From positions 186,001-250,000 of the forward strand of contig JAKOVB010000089.1 in assembly GCA_029782295.1 (NCBI GenBank): a DNA stretch of 64,000 nucleotides, given 5' to 3'. This document shows positions 54,179 through 62,765 of this stretch, one piece after another. The number at the start of each line of letters is the position of its first letter. Positions within the stretch are counted from its first letter, which is position 1. Source of the DNA: Pseudomonadota bacterium. GTDB taxonomy: Bacteria; Pseudomonadota; Gammaproteobacteria; Burkholderiales; Methylophilaceae. The translations under genes and the position numbers were made by a program. Under the pieces are notes generated by a model. It saw only the letters and a list, made by a program, of their open reading frames with translations, was not told where the DNA came from and searched no databases.

Positions 54179-56034
54179 GAACCTGATGCCCTCTCAATGG
54201 CAGGGGAAGTTTCATCGTCCCCATCTTCATCTTCATCACGAGCCCGGTATTGCGCAATCTCTTGGCCGATGTCGGACATGCCGGAAAGCGCCAATACATC
54301 TAGCCCAACCGGACACTCCCAGCTTAATGGACTGGTCTGCATCACTACCGCTCTGGCTCCTTCACCGATTTCTATGTAACCTTTAGAGGTTTGAAGGGCT
54401 TGAACGACGCCAAGAAGGCGCGCCAGCCATTCCTTATTCCACCAACTCTTGCTGACAATTTTCCGACGACGACCAATCTCTTTGCCTTCGAAAACTGTCC
54501 CTTCTGGAGTGGTGACTCGGATGTAGACGTTGACGACAACATTCCAAGTTCTATCAGCGTCACGGTGAAGACTGAACCGAGGTGATAGTTGGTACAGGAA
54601 CGGAGAGGCACGGTCGCCCCATCCTTTCGTGCGCTCGCCAGTAAGCTGCACTGTCGTCGAACGTCCATCAACATGCTGAATAGTTTGATTCCATTCTCCT
54701 GAGTTGCGCTTGGGAAAGTAAAAGACTTTCCTGTCGTTGCAGAAATTCAGCCCCTTCTGAATGCACGCGACCTCAAGGCTGCGTCGGCCAAGTTCTTTGG
54801 CGAGATCGAATGTCTTCTTGCCATCCTTCTGCGGAATATCTTCCCAAAGGAACTCAGGGATGCGATCAACTTTCACCAAAGGAATTGCATGATGTAGCGG
54901 TGGAGGTGTGAATGCAACGAGGCGATACGCGCTCAACTCGACAAACGCCCATAGCTTCCGAAGCGCGGGCATTTCTATATCTGTCAGCGATTGTCGGAGG
55001 TCAAAGACGAGCATCGTCTTCGGCAATCGAATTGGGAACACATTCGCAAAGACTGGCTCGGGTTTCGCAACTGTGACTTGCGTCGGCAGGTAGTCCCTAA
55101 GCGCAATCTGACGCCCTCGTTGAGGGTCAAGTGAAGGTTTGATACCCAATGTGCCGAATCGTCCTAGCACGTGGTCTAAACCTACGTTCCACGAGCCTCT
55201 GAAGTCCGCTGGCTCTAGCTTGGCAAGCCTTGACGGCAGACTTATATCTGGCGCAACAACCGAGCAACAAGGGAGCACGAAGTTTTCTTTGGTCGCGGCG
55301 ATGATACAGCGCTCGAGGAACACACTATCCGACAAACTGGCAGTCGAGATCACTGGCAAGTAGTGGCTCGCCCGAAACTCAAGCAGCTTTCGCACGGTTT
55401 CATCAACGTTCTCTCCGGCAAGCGGCGCGGTTCCATGACACCAGGTTCGAAATCCTGTAAGCGACAGGCGGCGTGCAAGCCACGTGGCTAATGCAGTGTC
55501 AGAATGAACATGATCAATGAGAATAGTGTCTCGGCTCTCGGCGATTGACTGGCCACCGCGTTGTGGGAAGAACGGGGGCGTGAAGATGCTCGGGTGCTGC
55601 GCAATTAGATGACGCTGCGGTCCAACCAGTTGCACCCTCAATCTCTCGATATCAAACAAGTCGAGCGTCCAACCGTACTTCTCGGAAACGAACTTGTGCG
55701 CGAAGTCTTTCTCTGATGCTGACAGGGCTTCTGTGCAAACGAACACAAAGATATGAGGGCCATGCCCCTTATCGTGAACTCGCTTACAGTCGCTTGCGAG
55801 CTTCACGCGCCAATCAGATCGAACCGTATATGCAAAACCAATCTTTCGTCCCGTCTCGTCGCTTCGAACAATAGCGTCACGGCCCTCGTCGCCAGTTCCA
55901 CCCAATGGGTCGATGTTGGGGTAACCCGCATTCGCCAAAAAGGCAGAACAGAATCGCTCAAAGTCGCGATAGTCAGAGACCCGTTCGAGGCAATAGATGA
56001 TGGCGTCAGCAGACATTACGTAATCATACGACAT
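54175..56034 (-). CDS. Probable Mrr-TIR-APAZ effector of a short Argonaute system
   Basis: 619 residues in three apparent parts. Residues ~18-150 resemble Mrr-type PD-(D/E)xK nuclease (FERFCSAFLANAGYPNIDPLGG, then GRDAIV with Asp53 and a downstream DWRVKL with Lys78). Residues ~168-300 resemble TIR (DTILIDHVHSD, then HYLPVIS and candidate Glu241). Residues ~330-600 should be the APAZ domain that docks on the pAgo. The Gln/Glu of the nuclease's second motif is not clear. ATGA overlap with the pAgo gene. Confidence 0.7.
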   Translation of the reverse strand: MSYDYVMSADAIIYCLERVSDYRDFERFCSAFLANAGYPNIDPLGGTGDEGRDAIVRSDETGRKIGFAYTVRSDWRVKLASDCKRVHDKGHGPHIFVFVCTEALSASEKDFAHKFVSEKYGWTLDLFDIERLRVQLVGPQRHLIAQHPSIFTPPFFPQRGGQSIAESRDTILIDHVHSDTALATWLARRLSLTGFRTWCHGTAPLAGENVDETVRKLLEFRASHYLPVISTASLSDSVFLERCIIAATKENFVLPCCSVVAPDISLPSRLAKLEPADFRGSWNVGLDHVLGRFGTLGIKPSLDPQRGRQIALRDYLPTQVTVAKPEPVFANVFPIRLPKTMLVFDLRQSLTDIEMPALRKLWAFVELSAYRLVAFTPPPLHHAIPLVKVDRIPEFLWEDIPQKDGKKTFDLAKELGRRSLEVACIQKGLNFCNDRKVFYFPKRNSGEWNQTIQHVDGRSTTVQLTGERTKGWGDRASPFLYQLSPRFSLHRDADRTWNVVVNVYIRVTTPEGTVFEGKEIGRRRKIVSKSWWNKEWLARLLGVVQALQTSKGYIEIGEGARAVVMQTSPLSWECPVGLDVLALSGMSDIGQEIAQYRARDEDEDGDDETSPAIERASGS

Positions 56035-56058
56035 GAAATGTCGTGGCGGACCGTCTAC

Positions 56059-58650
56059 TTAAGCGGCGCGTTTCTCGAATTCGTCGATCCAGGCGATTAC
56101 TGTATCTAAGTCGGCAGCGAGTTCGTCAGGAGTGGGAAGCATGCCAGCAAGCTCGTCAGGCTGGGAATGCTCGAACTTCGAATACTTGGTCATCATCGAG
56201 TCGACCAAGGCGCAGTCGGCGGCGTTGATCTTTGTAAGCGATTTCAACTGCTTCGTCTGTATCGATCGGCGAAACCGCTCCATGAGCCCGTTCAGAATTA
56301 CCTTTTCGATTGAACGCTCGGTAAGGATGCGGAAATCCCCGCATGCGGTTTTCAATTCGGCATCATATTCAGCGGCATTTCCGTCCTTCTCATATGCACG
56401 AATTTTCGGAAGCTTGTGGTCACGGATCGCCGTGAAGCCGGACTTCGGTTTCTTATGCCTGACGTCCAGTTCGTCCACACGGCCAGTCGAATCGCCAATA
56501 CGCCGGAGCGTGATGACAGATAGCGCAGGCACAATCGCCTCGACGCGCTTGCGAGCTTCAATCGCGTCCTCTACCAGTGCCAGTAGGGAAAGTCTGTGGG
56601 TGAATACCACTACTTGGCGAGTATTTGCCAGTTCCACGAGTCGCTCTACCACCCTTTCTTCAAACTCTTGGTCGAGAGAGGAAACTGGGTCATCGAAAAC
56701 AAATGGGGTCGGCTGTCCGGATCCAGTGATGTCCGCGAGAAAGGCGGCAAGAGCAACGATGCGGCTTTCCCCCTCGCTCAATACCGAGCCAGTGGAAGCC
56801 TTGAGTACCGCGTCCTTGATCTCGAGTTTGAAACTGATTTTCCCTTTACCCTCCGGAACGGCGACGGGTTCGACCTTCAAGCGCATTCCACCAAGTGCTC
56901 GAAGTTCGGTGATGAATCGATCCCGGTATCCAGCCTCAAGCTCGTCTTTTGCCAGCTCATTTTTCTTGGTTGTCAACGCGTTCGTTTTCGTCAGTGCCTC
57001 GGCCTTGTCCAAACGCTTGATAGCCGCGAAACGGTCGACTTCCGCTATTACGGCCTCCTTCTGCTGCGAAAGCCACTCTCTGGCCTTGAGCTCCTTGAGC
57101 CTCTTTTCAAGTTCGGCCTTCTTTCCGTCTTTGCCGAGTTCTTCAAGAGCAATTTCTTCTTTGGCATGTGCGTTGGAGGCAACGAGTATTGCGGCATCGA
57201 CAACTGTCCAGTCGACTTTAGGAAGGGCTTCCCTGGTTTCGACTTTTGGAATTGCTGCCAATCTTGCTGCGATGGAGTCGAACAAAGCTTCACCTACAGC
57301 AGGATCAACTTTTAAGAAATCGATTTCCAGTTTCCACTTCTCCCGAACAGGTAGAGAAGGGAGAGCTGCGACCGCATCTGAGTAGTCTTTCTCGGCCTTA
57401 GTCGCAGCAGCCTCTAATCCGCCTTTGACGTACTCTTCAAATCGGGAGAGCCGCCCCTTCGCTGCCGCGTCAAGTGGCTGGTGGCAGAGAACGCAGAGAT
57501 CATCATCGTCAGTCGCCGGGAAATCCCTTTCAGGGTATGCGGTGGTTACCGAATACTCCCGAGCATGTTCCCACATGAGCCGCCAAGATTCGCTACCGAT
57601 ACCATCGAGCGCGGAACCAGCAAATACCTTGGCAGCGTCTTCCGTCGCCGCTTTCCGCTTGGAGATAGCGTCCTGCTTGGACTTGAGCAGCTTCTGAAAT
57701 TCCTCATCCGAGGTCGCGAACTTGAGGGCATCGTACGATTCAACAAAGAGTGCGAGAGTCCGTTTGTCGAGACCGAGTTGTTTGACCCGAGCTGCTACGT
57801 CGTGCTGCTTCAGAGACTTCTCGATGTCCTGACGCTCCTCCAGACTCTCTACAGACCAAGCACATGCAGCATCAATCTCATCAGCCGTGGTCGTATCACG
57901 GATTTGGGAAACGAAACTGGCTGCAACGGTCAGTGAATGCTCCAACGGCACGACTGGGAAGGTCTTAGGTAGAGCCGACTTGCGGGTGGCAAGCTCGCCG
58001 GCTACCGCGTCGCAAACAAGGATAAGCGACGACAGGAAACGCATCTTTCTCGGTTCATATGAAGCCACATTCTTCGAATCTACATAGGATTCGGCTGCCA
58101 CTGTGTCGAAAATGTGGATCGCCCTAAGGGGACGGAGGCCGTCCGGCTCGGCATTCCACTGAAAGGTCTTCGAGTCAGCGCCGGTAACGACCGTTACCTC
58201 ACAAGATGCTCCAGGCTTGGCCGCGTTGAAAACGTTGGGAAGTAGGTCCTCTTTGTGGCGGGCGCCGCAGGCGTGCTTAAGAAGCCTAGCGTATCCGGAC
58301 TTACCAGACCCATTCATTCCAAAAACAACGGATAAGTCGGCAGTTCCGAAATCGAGATAAGCGTTATCTCGGATGGCATTAACACCAATCACCTTGTCAA
58401 TTTTGCAAAGCTTGAAAGCCTCAGTGCCAGCAACTGCTCCAAATATCCCCTGAGGCATTATTTCGAATGTAGCGGGAGCACCGTTGGCTTCTGCCACGCA
58501 CAGGTCGGCCAACCCGCGAATTTCTTCGGCGGAAGGTATCTGTCGTGTCGTTGCTAGTCTGGCGGCCGCAGTCTGCATCCATTTCGGCCGATCAGCAAAC
58601 CATTCTGCAAACGCATCCTTCGGGGGTTCAATGCCTGTCTGTGCATCCAT
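56059..58650 (-). CDS. RloC-like SMC-type ATPase with probable anticodon-nuclease end
   Basis: 863 residues from ATG 58650 (MDAQTGIEPPKDAFAEWF); the frame extends to 58710 without support. Walker A is GMNGSGKS at 111-118. The coiled-coil middle carries one CxxC, C386-V-L-C389, as in the zinc hook of RloC. The signature LSEGES precedes VFDDPVSSLD (Walker B). Near the C-terminus R774-x3-E778 and H828 match the Arg-Glu-His spacing of PrrC/RloC anticodon nucleases. It ends 24 bases before the effector gene, in the same operon direction. Confidence 0.78.
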   Translation of the reverse strand: MDAQTGIEPPKDAFAEWFADRPKWMQTAAARLATTRQIPSAEEIRGLADLCVAEANGAPATFEIMPQGIFGAVAGTEAFKLCKIDKVIGVNAIRDNAYLDFGTADLSVVFGMNGSGKSGYARLLKHACGARHKEDLLPNVFNAAKPGASCEVTVVTGADSKTFQWNAEPDGLRPLRAIHIFDTVAAESYVDSKNVASYEPRKMRFLSSLILVCDAVAGELATRKSALPKTFPVVPLEHSLTVAASFVSQIRDTTTADEIDAACAWSVESLEERQDIEKSLKQHDVAARVKQLGLDKRTLALFVESYDALKFATSDEEFQKLLKSKQDAISKRKAATEDAAKVFAGSALDGIGSESWRLMWEHAREYSVTTAYPERDFPATDDDDLCVLCHQPLDAAAKGRLSRFEEYVKGGLEAAATKAEKDYSDAVAALPSLPVREKWKLEIDFLKVDPAVGEALFDSIAARLAAIPKVETREALPKVDWTVVDAAILVASNAHAKEEIALEELGKDGKKAELEKRLKELKAREWLSQQKEAVIAEVDRFAAIKRLDKAEALTKTNALTTKKNELAKDELEAGYRDRFITELRALGGMRLKVEPVAVPEGKGKISFKLEIKDAVLKASTGSVLSEGESRIVALAAFLADITGSGQPTPFVFDDPVSSLDQEFEERVVERLVELANTRQVVVFTHRLSLLALVEDAIEARKRVEAIVPALSVITLRRIGDSTGRVDELDVRHKKPKSGFTAIRDHKLPKIRAYEKDGNAAEYDAELKTACGDFRILTERSIEKVILNGLMERFRRSIQTKQLKSLTKINAADCALVDSMMTKYSKFEHSQPDELAGMLPTPDELAADLDTVIAWIDEFEKRAA

Positions 58651-58867
58651 CGTTTGTCGCCTAAGTGGATATGACTTGGGCGATTGTATCCCCCGATAAA
58701 GCATTCGCAAAACCGGTTTTTTGGGCGAATAATCAAAATTGAGCGTGTTTGAGTCGCGGCTCTTCGATCGATCGGTTCAATAATTTTGGTGGACTAAATA
58801 TCTCTACTTGAATCAACATTTTTGTATGGCAGTATGAATCTAACTTAACAAAACCTGGGCAATCTTC

Positions 58868-60343
58868 ATGAGCGTGCTGTTATCCAAATCAAGGATTCTA
58901 GATTTCTTGCAATGCCCTAAAAGGCTATTTCTAGGAATAAATCACTCAGAACAAGCACAGACTTCTTCTGGCCAACAGCAACGAATAGAGATGGGCATGC
59001 GTATCGGCGCACTTGCCAGATCCAAGTTTCCGAATGGGCTCATGATCCCCTGCGAAAATAACGACCTGGGTAGAGCATCCATTCACACTAAGTTGGCGAT
59101 GCTTGAAAATGCCGATAATCCACTCTTTGAAGCCACTGTTGGTCATCAAGGCTTACTTGTGCAAAGTGACATTCTGGTCCCGGCAGGTAATGGGTATCGA
59201 ATGATCGAAGTAAAATCATCTACTGAGGTGAAAGAACACCATCTCCAGGACGCTGCAATTCAAGCTTGGGTCATGCAAAACGCAGGCGTCAAGCTGAGTG
59301 GTGTGTCGATAATGCACGTCGATAAAGAGTTTCAACTCGAAGCTGACGGATGCTTTGCAGGTCTGTTAAAGGAAGTAGATGTACAAGATGTAATTCGGGA
59401 ATTAGTTGAGCAAGTCCCGATGTGGATCGAGGATTGCCACCATATCCTCCAATCTGGAATCCCGGCAATCGATATTGGTCGACACTGCGACACACCTTTT
59501 GAGTGCCCATTCAAAGAATTTTGTTCGACTGGCCAGCCTGAATTCCCAGTCCACTTGCTGCCGAACACTGCCGGGAAAAATGCAGCCGACAAGCTGAAGA
59601 CGGAAGGCTATGTAGATCTCCGTGAGGTTCCGGCCGGGATACTCCAGCACGAAGTGTTGGAGCGTATCAGACGAGTAACAGCAAGCGGTGTCGCCGAACT
59701 GGATCCAGCTGCCGGCGAAGCCATTAGACAGTTGCAATACCCTCGGTATTACTTAGATTTCGAGACTATTCAGTTTGCAATTCCCATCTGGACTGGGACT
59801 CGTCCATATCAACAACTGCCCTTTCAATGGTCCTGTCACATCGAGAAAGGACCTGATCAGCTTGAACATCGTGAATTTCTTGATGTGACTGGGGATGCCC
59901 CAATGCGAGGTTTCGCTGAAAGTCTTCTCCTGACTTTGGGGAGCGACGGCCCAATTCTCGTTTACAACCAGGCCTTCGAGAAAACCAGGATCAAAGAGTT
60001 GGCTGCCATGTTTCCTGATTTGTCGATACCTTTACTGAGCCTGCTGGAAAGAGTCGTTGATCTCCTGCCTATTACAAAGGAGTTCTATTACCACCCAGCT
60101 ATGAAAGGATCATGGTCAATCAAGGCTGTACTACCCACGATCGCTCCGGATCTCTGTTATGCAGATCTCGATGATGTTCAAGACGGGACCCAAGCACAGC
60201 ATGCATTTGCTGAAGCTATTGATCAACAGACGCCGGCGGATCGACGCGAAACATTACGAAATGCCCTGAGTTGTTATTGCCAGCTTGATACCCTGGCAAT
60301 GGTTAGATTGACCCACTTCTTGGCCAAAGGAGAACCTCAATGA
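58868..60343 (+). CDS. DUF2779 protein: Cas4-like nuclease plus DEDD-like exonuclease
   Basis: 491 residues. The N-terminal third has LDFLQCPKRLF and YRMIEVKSSTEVKEHHLQDAAIQAW, the E-x-K nuclease motif, followed by CPFKEFC, likely Fe-S ligands, as in Cas4/RecB-like nucleases. The C-terminal half is DUF2779 (YYLDFETIQFAIPIWTGTRPYQQLPFQWS, with DFE as a DEDD-type metal site, and ILVYNQAFEKTRIKELA). It probably processes DNA ends. It is divergent from the RloC-like gene. Confidence 0.8.
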   Translation: MSVLLSKSRILDFLQCPKRLFLGINHSEQAQTSSGQQQRIEMGMRIGALARSKFPNGLMIPCENNDLGRASIHTKLAMLENADNPLFEATVGHQGLLVQSDILVPAGNGYRMIEVKSSTEVKEHHLQDAAIQAWVMQNAGVKLSGVSIMHVDKEFQLEADGCFAGLLKEVDVQDVIRELVEQVPMWIEDCHHILQSGIPAIDIGRHCDTPFECPFKEFCSTGQPEFPVHLLPNTAGKNAADKLKTEGYVDLREVPAGILQHEVLERIRRVTASGVAELDPAAGEAIRQLQYPRYYLDFETIQFAIPIWTGTRPYQQLPFQWSCHIEKGPDQLEHREFLDVTGDAPMRGFAESLLLTLGSDGPILVYNQAFEKTRIKELAAMFPDLSIPLLSLLERVVDLLPITKEFYYHPAMKGSWSIKAVLPTIAPDLCYADLDDVQDGTQAQHAFAEAIDQQTPADRRETLRNALSCYCQLDTLAMVRLTHFLAKGEPQ

Positions 60344-60852
60344 AAATATTGGATGAGATTCGGCAGCTGACCGATTCGCTGCAACTGGCCGAACTCGGGG
60401 CCCGCCCGCCAGTGATTTCAGCCTTGACGGGGATTCATCGTGCAAAAGCCATCCAAATTTTCCGGGAGGTGCATGGTGTTGTTCCGAAAGGGTCGCTACA
60501 TGTCACAGCGGATTGGATTTTCAAGTCCAGGAGGCAGAACCTAGTTTGCACGCAATTTCTTATTAGATACCAAGGTCATCTGGAAAACGGTGATGGACAC
60601 ATTGCCGCCTTCATCCGGGCGTATCAGGAGTTAGAGGCAAAAGCCCAACTATCAATCGATCATGCCTGGGTAGTCATTCAGGAACACGATCTCAAAGAGA
60701 TAAAGTTGGTGAAATGCAGAGTCTGTTATACGCAGTATTTGCTTCATAACCTGGACCTTCAAATCGATCACAAGTGCCCGCAGTGTTCAGGCAAAGGGAA
60801 TATACAGCTAAACCAAATACCCGCGTCTCACCCAATCGCCCTGGCAGCCTGA
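60340..60852 (+). CDS. FlhC-family transcriptional regulator
   Basis: 170 residues with clear FlhC features: the N-terminal block LAELGARPPVISALTGIHRAKAIQIFREVHGVVPKG, then HVTADWIFKSRRQN, and a four-Cys zinc site CRVC ... CPQC near residues 127-150. FlhC partners FlhD as the flagellar master regulator. On mobile elements relatives such as SetC and AcaC switch on transfer genes. No FlhD-like gene is seen here. ATGA overlap with the DUF2779 gene. Confidence 0.8.
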   Translation: MKILDEIRQLTDSLQLAELGARPPVISALTGIHRAKAIQIFREVHGVVPKGSLHVTADWIFKSRRQNLVCTQFLIRYQGHLENGDGHIAAFIRAYQELEAKAQLSIDHAWVVIQEHDLKEIKLVKCRVCYTQYLLHNLDLQIDHKCPQCSGKGNIQLNQIPASHPIALAA

Positions 60853-60950
60853 GCCAGTGCTAATTCTAAATATGGTAAGCAAGCCATAAACGAGCACTCT
60901 TTATGGAATAATAGGAAAAATTTATATATTAAAGAGCCCACTCTGCCTAT

Positions 60951-62765
60951 ATGGCTGACAAATACGAAGAATATAGCCGTGAAGAGCTGATCCGACTGCT
61001 CCGGGAAAGAGACCGAAAACCTCGATTCGGCCTTGTTTGGGAGCGTGACGAAATCGAGCATGATCGAACTCTGAACGATGACTTTGTGGTTCTGGAACAA
61101 GACACCGCATTTTCCGTTGGTGAAGCCCCTCACCAAAACCTCATCATCGAGGGCGACAACTTTGACGCCCTGCGATATCTCCGGATGACACATGCGGGTA
61201 AGGTGAAGTGCATATACATTGACCCTCCCTACAATACTGGCAATAAGGACTTCATCTACAACGACCGCTTCGTGGACAGGGACGATGTCTACAAACACTC
61301 GAAGTGGCTTGAGTTCATGCACAGAAGGCTAGTCCTTGCAAAGGAGCTACTGTCCGAGAATGGCGTTTTGCTGGTCTCTATTAATGACGACAACCGCTCC
61401 AAGCTCGACATGTTGCTAGAGGCGGTAATGCCAGGTATGCAGCTTGGTTCTTTCGTCTGGCGAACCCGCCAAGGCTCAAATGCAGACCATGCCTGTTTTT
61501 TAAGTGGTGATCATGAACATGTTCTGGTCTACGGCTATCAGGGATTTAGCTTTTCGGGTAGTGCGAAAACCTATGAAATGTACTCAAACCCGGACAACGA
61601 CCCTCGCGGCGAATGGCGACCTGACAATCTCACTCTCGGTTATTCATACAAAGAGCGGCCGAATTTATATTATCCATTGATTGATCCCTTAACTGGTATT
61701 GTCTACCCGCCAAATCCAGATCGAGTATGGGTCTACGCCACTAAGGCTCGCCTAAAGCCAGGCGCGCGCGTTCAAGCGAAGCCGATGGAAGAGTTCATCG
61801 AAACAGGACAAATCCTGTTTCCCAAGGACCAACGCATCGAGACTTGGCATTCGATGGATGAACTTCTTGCCGCCATTGACCGAGGTGACGTCCCCAAAAC
61901 AGGAAAGACCCCAACGCTTCGCAGGGGTCTTCCCGACTTGGAGTTCTGGGTAGGCCGACCAGTCGGATTTGGACGCCCGGCGTTCAAGCGCTACAAGGCC
62001 GACCTGAGAAATCAGGAGCAACCCTTGAGTAGCTGGATTACCCCAAAATTCGAGGCCAAAGACACTTCGTCCAATGCCATCGTATCGGGGACTAATCAGG
62101 AAGGGGCGAAGATTCTTAGCGAAATTTTTGATGACAAACGCTTCAGTTACCCGAAGCCGCTCTCACTCATCACCGGTCTGGTCTCGCAGGCCACTTCCGG
62201 CAATGACCTGGTGCTGGATTTTTTCGCTGGCAGCGGTACGACAGCGCATGCCGTATTGTCGGCAAACGCAACGGATGGTGGACAGCGCCGATTCATTATG
62301 GTGTCCAACACCGAAGCAACCCCTGATGACCCTGAGAAAAATCTTTGCAGGGATGTCTGTGCGGAGCGTGTCAGGCGAGTGATTGCCGGCTACAAGGATA
62401 CCCCTCCGCTTCCCGGTTCCTTCGCCTACCTCCGTACCAAACGTATCCCGGCAGCGCGCGTCTTCAACGACATCCAGCACGACCAGATATGGATGGCCCT
62501 TCAGCTCATCCATGGCGACGCCATGGCTCCGTATGACAGCGCAGCCCCAATCCAGGTATCTGGTGATGCCGATGCCCGTCTGGTCTATGTACCGAAACTC
62601 GATGCCGCCTCTCTGGAGATGGTAGTGGCTCAAGCCGACGCAGGTGGCACCGTGACGGTCTATTCCTGGCAGCCTGCTCAATTGCGCCAACGCATCGAAG
62701 CCGGCAATGTATCTTTCGAGAAAATTCCAGACTTCATGGTGAAACGATTCGGAGGCTCTCGATGA
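60951..62765 (+). CDS. Type III restriction-modification Mod subunit
   Basis: 604 residues, a beta-class N6-adenine or N4-cytosine methyltransferase with IYIDPPYNTGNKDFIYNDRF (motif IV, near residue 90) before DFFAGSGTTAHAVL (motif I, near residue 420). The central region is the variable target-recognition part. The stop overlaps the Res start (ATGA). Upstream bases 60853-60950 are A/T-rich and probably hold the promoter. Confidence 0.88.
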   Translation: MADKYEEYSREELIRLLRERDRKPRFGLVWERDEIEHDRTLNDDFVVLEQDTAFSVGEAPHQNLIIEGDNFDALRYLRMTHAGKVKCIYIDPPYNTGNKDFIYNDRFVDRDDVYKHSKWLEFMHRRLVLAKELLSENGVLLVSINDDNRSKLDMLLEAVMPGMQLGSFVWRTRQGSNADHACFLSGDHEHVLVYGYQGFSFSGSAKTYEMYSNPDNDPRGEWRPDNLTLGYSYKERPNLYYPLIDPLTGIVYPPNPDRVWVYATKARLKPGARVQAKPMEEFIETGQILFPKDQRIETWHSMDELLAAIDRGDVPKTGKTPTLRRGLPDLEFWVGRPVGFGRPAFKRYKADLRNQEQPLSSWITPKFEAKDTSSNAIVSGTNQEGAKILSEIFDDKRFSYPKPLSLITGLVSQATSGNDLVLDFFAGSGTTAHAVLSANATDGGQRRFIMVSNTEATPDDPEKNLCRDVCAERVRRVIAGYKDTPPLPGSFAYLRTKRIPAARVFNDIQHDQIWMALQLIHGDAMAPYDSAAPIQVSGDADARLVYVPKLDAASLEMVVAQADAGGTVTVYSWQPAQLRQRIEAGNVSFEKIPDFMVKRFGGSR

